A stretch of 64,000 bases of DNA from Athripsodes cinereus (lineage: Eukaryota; Arthropoda; Insecta; Trichoptera; Leptoceridae). The notes below the pieces were generated by a model that saw nothing but the letters and a program-made list of their open reading frames with translations, had not been told where the DNA came from and did not search any database. The DNA lies in NCBI GenBank assembly GCA_947579605.1, contig OX388305.1, forward strand, positions 29,711,542 through 29,775,541, read 5' to 3'. Shown one piece after another: positions 58,706-64,000 of this stretch. The position numbers and the translations under genes are program-made. The number at the start of each line of letters is the position of its first letter. Positions within the stretch are counted from its first letter, which is position 1.

Positions 58706-61700
58706 ATGTTAAAAAATATCAGAATGTAAAAATACCGATCAAAGGATGTCGTCGTCAAAGTTACAATTCAATTATTGAAATACGCATAAAAATATCGTAA
58801 AAGGTATATACAAAAACTCGTTAAAGGTAACAAAATTACTGAGAATTTTTAACACCCCCTGTAATCTTACCTAGAGTCGATTTGATGATGGTAAATCGTT
58901 TGGAAAACTCTTCTTTGAATACAAATTACAGAAATTTGAAAAAGAGAATAGCCGGTAATGATGATAAGCTTATTTAGAAGATAGCAAACTGCGGCAATGT
59001 CAGTAATGAACCTGTAGGTTGCCGCAATATCCTCTGTGTTCTACTTGGGAACAATACACAAAAGAAAATTGATTACTGAAAGAATGTCAAATTATAAACA
59101 ATATAGGACATAAAAACTTTACTTTACTTTTAATAATATTGGAATAAAATGTATGTTGGCAAAAATTCAAATATGATAAGGAAGTTTATCTACAGCACAC
59201 GAACATTTTCAATAACGTTCCGTCAATAATAATATTTTGTGATCTTCAAAGAAAATTGTTGGTGTTGTTTTTATTATACTTTAAAGAAAACATCCGTTTT
59301 ATATAAGCTGTTTTGGTTTTTAGTAAAGTGTAAAGTTTTATCAGATTACCATTGTAGAGCAGTAAACATAATAGGCAATGTAATATTAAAATGTTACAAC
59401 AGAAACATGTCTATGGGACTAATCCGTAACTAATTTATATATTTAGACATTTCAAATACACATAAACTCAATGTTTCTAATTTGACACAAATATTTGATT
59501 TTTTGTCCAAATACACGTAAAATTTTATCGACTAGAAAAGCAATTGATATCGTATTTCAACAATAGCATAAATGTGAGAAGAAAAAGTTTAATACAAAAT
59601 GATATGACAAACCAAAGGTTTATACGTAATCTTCGCGCAACTTTAAAACACCTGTGTTAAACTTAATTGAAATATTATTAAAACAAAATAACAATTTCGT
59701 TAACTAACTAAAAATATTATTTCATAAAATGACATAAATAGATAATACTTCAGGGCGCGTGGTATAAACTTATGTACCTATAGTAGGTATGGACATGATG
59801 TATGGGATATAATATTGTGACAGATTTTCTCCTCCATCCATCATTTTTCAGGTAAAGGGAACATAAAATTGAATGGTATCTATGTGATGAGTTCCATTCG
59901 TGTTGTGAGAGTCGTTTATATGAGTAATAATAAAGTTTAATAAAACTTTCAGTACCTACTAAGTAGGTATAACACATAACTTAGTTATTTCATACACAAC
60001 ACACTTTCGGCAGAGAAATCACGTACGAATTAAACCTAAAGCTGTTTCATAAACTTCTTCGTTTTGAAGGTAAAGATAAGAATCAAATGCAAACTTTACT
60101 ATCATTATATTTGCTTATATACCTAGCGTTGTATTCTTACAGCAAGCGAGAACGTTAACATTAGCTTTGTATTTATTTAAAGTTAGTACAATATACTTAT
60201 GATAGGTATAAAAGAAACAATTTTTTTTTTATTACATAGTGAATCAGTATTATAATAGTTTACATTTATACATCTACACAAGTCACTTCTTCCTAGTTAG
60301 ATAGTTAAACAGAAAAACGAATAAATATGATAGTAAATTCTAAATGAATTACCATAATATTATTTCATTGCATGATTTTAATTTTATTAAACGGTTCGTT
60401 TCCTCCAATCAGTGATTCATATATATTCAAGCACATACACATTCATCTCTAATTTACAAATATGACGACAACTAGAGTAACAAGGTTATATTCAAAGGTT
60501 AATTTCATTCCATGTCAAGCAACTTATTCGACACTTTCGCTGACTAAAGCTTAATCAAGCATCAAAACAGATAACACAACACAGCACTATGTACATATTG
60601 TAATGCAGCAGTGACTGCGGGAGAGGGTAAAGGTAGATGCCAGTTTGCTCATCTGTGAATTTTAATTAAATTGTGTAGTTGATACCATGCAATGTACTTC
60701 GAATAATGCATTGAATAAATAATGCAAAATTAAGCGGAAAGTAAAATTTAATTGATATTAGTCTGATAGGAGGAAACTAAATCGTAATAAAATAAAATAA
60801 TATTATTATGACAATCAGGTCCAAACATAACAACAATATATTTAGGTACTTGGAAACTACGTGTAAATTTTTATTATAAAAACGTTTTTGTGTTAAATTT
60901 ACACCTTTGAAATCTCTACCTCTGTTGGAAAAATCACACCATTTAAAAAAATATTATCCCTGAATCGCTCATCCAAACAAAGCAAAATTTATCTCATAGG
61001 TCCGTGATGTTTATTTAGGAAATTTAATCCCCAAACATTCAACTTTGCAAAACGTTATCAACAAAATTATTTCAGGAAAGTATTATGACTTTGTTTTTGT
61101 CTATAAATTTATATGAGCAATAATTATAGTAATGCTATTAAAGAAATTTGTGTTGTAGTGGATACAAAAAAGTTTACCTAGAAATAATAAAAACACCGGT
61201 TTAAAAGTTTTATTTAATTATGAATCTGTATCTCATCTATTGTTTGAAATAAAAACATAGAAGAATATGAAAAATAACTAAAACAATGCCATGTTCAGTG
61301 ATATTTGCTCTATCGCTGTATTTTAAAATATATTTAAAGCAGTTATCAGAAGATTAATCAATCTAAGTGTCTCGAGAGGTCTGCAATATTGTAGTGACTA
61401 CACTATGCAGTATACAATGTGCCCTCGCTAATTGATATCTGCCTCCGCATCATGCAGCACACTTTTTACAATAACAACGACAGAGAAAACTCATTGTGCG
61501 ACACTCGAAATAATAAATCGTGATGAACCTTCACTTATAAATGAAAGTAAAAAACAATATTAAGTGAGATAAAATAATTCAGAATCACAACTCAATCTAC
61601 ACAATGAAAACAGATTTCTCCGCAATGCCTATCTTACCTACCAACAGAAGTGACTCTTTGTTATCACAATGGATATCGGCTATTGTTTGTTAGAATCTCT

Positions 61701-64000
61701 TGTCTGTTCATTATGTATCCTCTACTTAATATCTTCAGGTAATATATCTTACAAACAAAACACCTTGTGTTATTACCCTTTAATGGAAAACAAAAATAAA
61801 TACCTACTTATATGATAGTATCTTCTATACAATGTGAAAATGGCGTAACATTTGATATTCAGAATTCAAGCAGCTTCATTCATGATAAAATAGGTATATT
61901 ATTAAATCACACTGTACAAGATGCTATAAAACATACTGTGAGCAGTTTAATGATGAATTATTTTGTCACATACAGTTTATGTAAGCATATTGTCAGTTTA
62001 TGACGAATTGTATCTGCTTGATGTTTAATAACCAAATGAAGTTAGGATTTAGTAGCAAGCTGACAATGAATGTGAAAAAAACATCCATTTATTCTTTGTA
62101 ACATATTAATTAAATAAGAAAATTTTCAGAATATAATTTTAACTCTAACTTTTTTGTCCACACATTTTCAAGAGTACAATATCTACTCTTGAAAATATCC
62201 ACATGTGTGGAAAAAGCGTTTAAGTTTAAAAATATATTGAGCGCGTTTTTTACTTTTTCTAAATTTGTTTGACATCCGACTGGAGGTATAAAAAACATCC
62301 ATCACCTCGGAGATAACGTAATGACCGTAAAGGTAGCTATGTTTAATTAATTTGAGGAACTAGTACAAAGTTCGTAGTTTACATCGTGATTGCTGGAATG
62401 TTATCGAGAAAATTAAACGTGTGGAGGTCGAATGCAAATTTTATGTAGAATATCGAAAGAGGGAACGAATATAGGTAATATAAATCTACACAGGTAAATT
62501 TATATTGGAATAAGCGGTCTCAAAATTAAAATAACGAATGAAGCGTTCTTCCTACCACCCTCGGCACCATCAACTTGAATAATATTAAAACTAAACACCT
62601 GTGATATTTTAATTAAACATCGAATACAGAAAATTACCTTAAACTTGATAACCGTCAAAAAGATTTCATAACATTTCATTGTTACTGAAAATCTAAAAAC
62701 TTATTAATTAAGATGTGGATTTATAGTTTGTGATCATATTATACAAATGTTTACTATTAAATTTATATAAATTACAACAAACAGTCGAATTGAAGTTTTT
62801 GTACAAAATATTAAGATGAAACGTATGTAAATGACAATAGGTAGGTATATATATTTACATATATTTACATAATGTATATGTAGCGGAGAGAATATGTTTA
62901 AAAAACATTTTCAAATGCATAAAATATGAGAAATGAATATTATAACATTGCATAAGGCTGTTTGTACTAAGGGTGGCATTAAACAGTTGATATTCTCTGT
63001 ATTGAATTATTCAAAACAAATGCTTAAAATGTCACGATCACAATCTTCATATTCTACATATTTTATTTTAGTGAGGGTGAGCTTAAGTATCATAGCAAGA
63101 TAAAGACTACATGATATAAATTCATGGTCGCTTAACTTTCGATTCTTACTCTTTGTTGAAAGATCAAAGTCACCAGCAAGAAGCTGATATAATACTACGA
63201 AATACTTACAACGGTTAGAAATATAAATATGCAGCTGTTATTGTATATAGGTACGAGTTCAATGTGAAAATGCATTAAATTTCTCTGTTTCATAAGTATG
63301 TCCTTGCGGTAGCACGAAAATTTATCTAAAATATTAATACAAACATTAATAATGGAAATATTGTCTTTTTGGTTGTGTGCATTTATAAATGCTCCTGTAA
63401 GAAGGCTTTACTTCACCACACCGGCACCGGATTCTGTTTTAAATTTTAAATGTAGTATTTAAAATGGTGCTAGATGATAATAATAGCAGAGTAAATTACA
63501 TTTATGCAGTTTTCACGAAAATCTGTGAATAATGGCGTGGAAAATACAACAATTTAATTTTATTTACGACCTCGTTTATCATTTTGGTTTGTATTCAAGT
63601 GCAACACTACTTTTATTAACGCGTAAGAAAAAGTAGCAAACTATAACGATGAGGAACAATTTTATTTAGTTTTTCATACATTTAACCATAATTGTATAAT
63701 ACTTTTACGGAGGTTTAAATACGTTCATTTCTTAAATAAGGATTAAACTTTAGTAGGAAAAGAGAAAAAATATTTTTAAATGTCATGTGTGAAATAGAAG
63801 TTTTAAAAATGGGGACAATACAAAAATGAAGTTATTTCACGGTATTTTGGATAACGTTATTTAACAGATTAAAAAAAGACGAAAAAAAACCTTTCAAATG
63901 AACAATATCTTACAAATCACAATCATATCACAATAATTTACAATCTATTTAATAAATCAAGTAATTTGCCACAATGAAAATAATAACTTAATATTTCTTT
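58706..64000. other. 5.3 kb of AT-rich DNA without recognised genes
   Basis: Frames are at most 75 codons and low complexity. No mobile-element motif or RNA gene was recognised; the only notable structure is the hairpin at 62164-62196. Confidence 0.45.
62164..62196. repeat. Perfect 13-bp-arm hairpin
   Basis: ATTTTCAAGAGTA, a 7-nt loop CAATATC, and TACTCTTGAAAAT. A near-palindrome TCCACATGTGTGGA follows directly at about 62198-62211. No associated element recognised. Confidence 0.75.

Noticed and set aside
58426..58758. Minus-strand frames of 110, 60 and 63 codons
   Set aside because: Shadows of the plus-strand RTE C-terminus at 58435-58705.

Overview
This is an AT-rich eukaryotic window (about 70% A+T by eye) from an animal, almost certainly an insect. 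The evidence is the mix of repeats: RTE-, Jockey- and I-like non-LTR retrotransposon (LINE) ends, hAT, mariner and Mutator-like (MULE) DNA transposon remnants, a tRNA-derived SINE and foldback elements. The insect order cannot be fixed from the sequence; a hemipteran or lepidopteran would both fit. I found no host protein-coding exon, tRNA, rRNA, CRISPR array or prokaryote-type operon that I can defend, so the window reads as intergenic or intronic DNA.

Layout. 1-6.7 kb is a dense mosaic: LINE tails; a 500-bp hAT-type element with perfect 8-bp target-site duplications; a 2-kb decayed hAT transposon that has collected a reverse-transcriptase fragment, another hAT-type end and a LINE tail; and an inverted LINE 3' end. 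9.3-13.9 kb holds a LINE tail, a foldback element, a SINE piece, the 3' half of a mariner and a MULE remnant. 16.2-19.0 kb carries three SINE copies, one inside an array of about 72-bp tandem repeats. 20-25.5 kb has an unclassified LINE-like family ending in (TAG)n and a long decayed Jockey-type element. 27-35 kb holds at least six LINE fragments, one bounded by a 12-bp target-site duplication and one with a 281-codon open reading frame. 37.8-40.3 kb has a perfect 224-bp palindrome, LINE pieces and a second foldback element. 46-54.7 kb holds further RTE and I/Jockey 3' ends, an intact-looking SINE head and inverted copies of the (TAG)n family. 58.4 kb has one more RTE-type end. The remainder (notably 41.7-46.2 and 58.7-64 kb) is AT-rich DNA in which I recognise nothing.

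Nothing here works together as a pathway. What links the parts is transposition: most LINE copies are 5'-truncated and end in short-motif tails (GAA, GA, TGA, ATT, TAG, AAATA). Several LINE 3' ends share small conserved hairpins. The strongest observations are the (TAG)n family defined by three aligned peptide remnants, the nested hAT composite, the SINE-invaded satellite, the related pair of foldback elements, and the perfect palindrome, which could be real or an assembly artefact.
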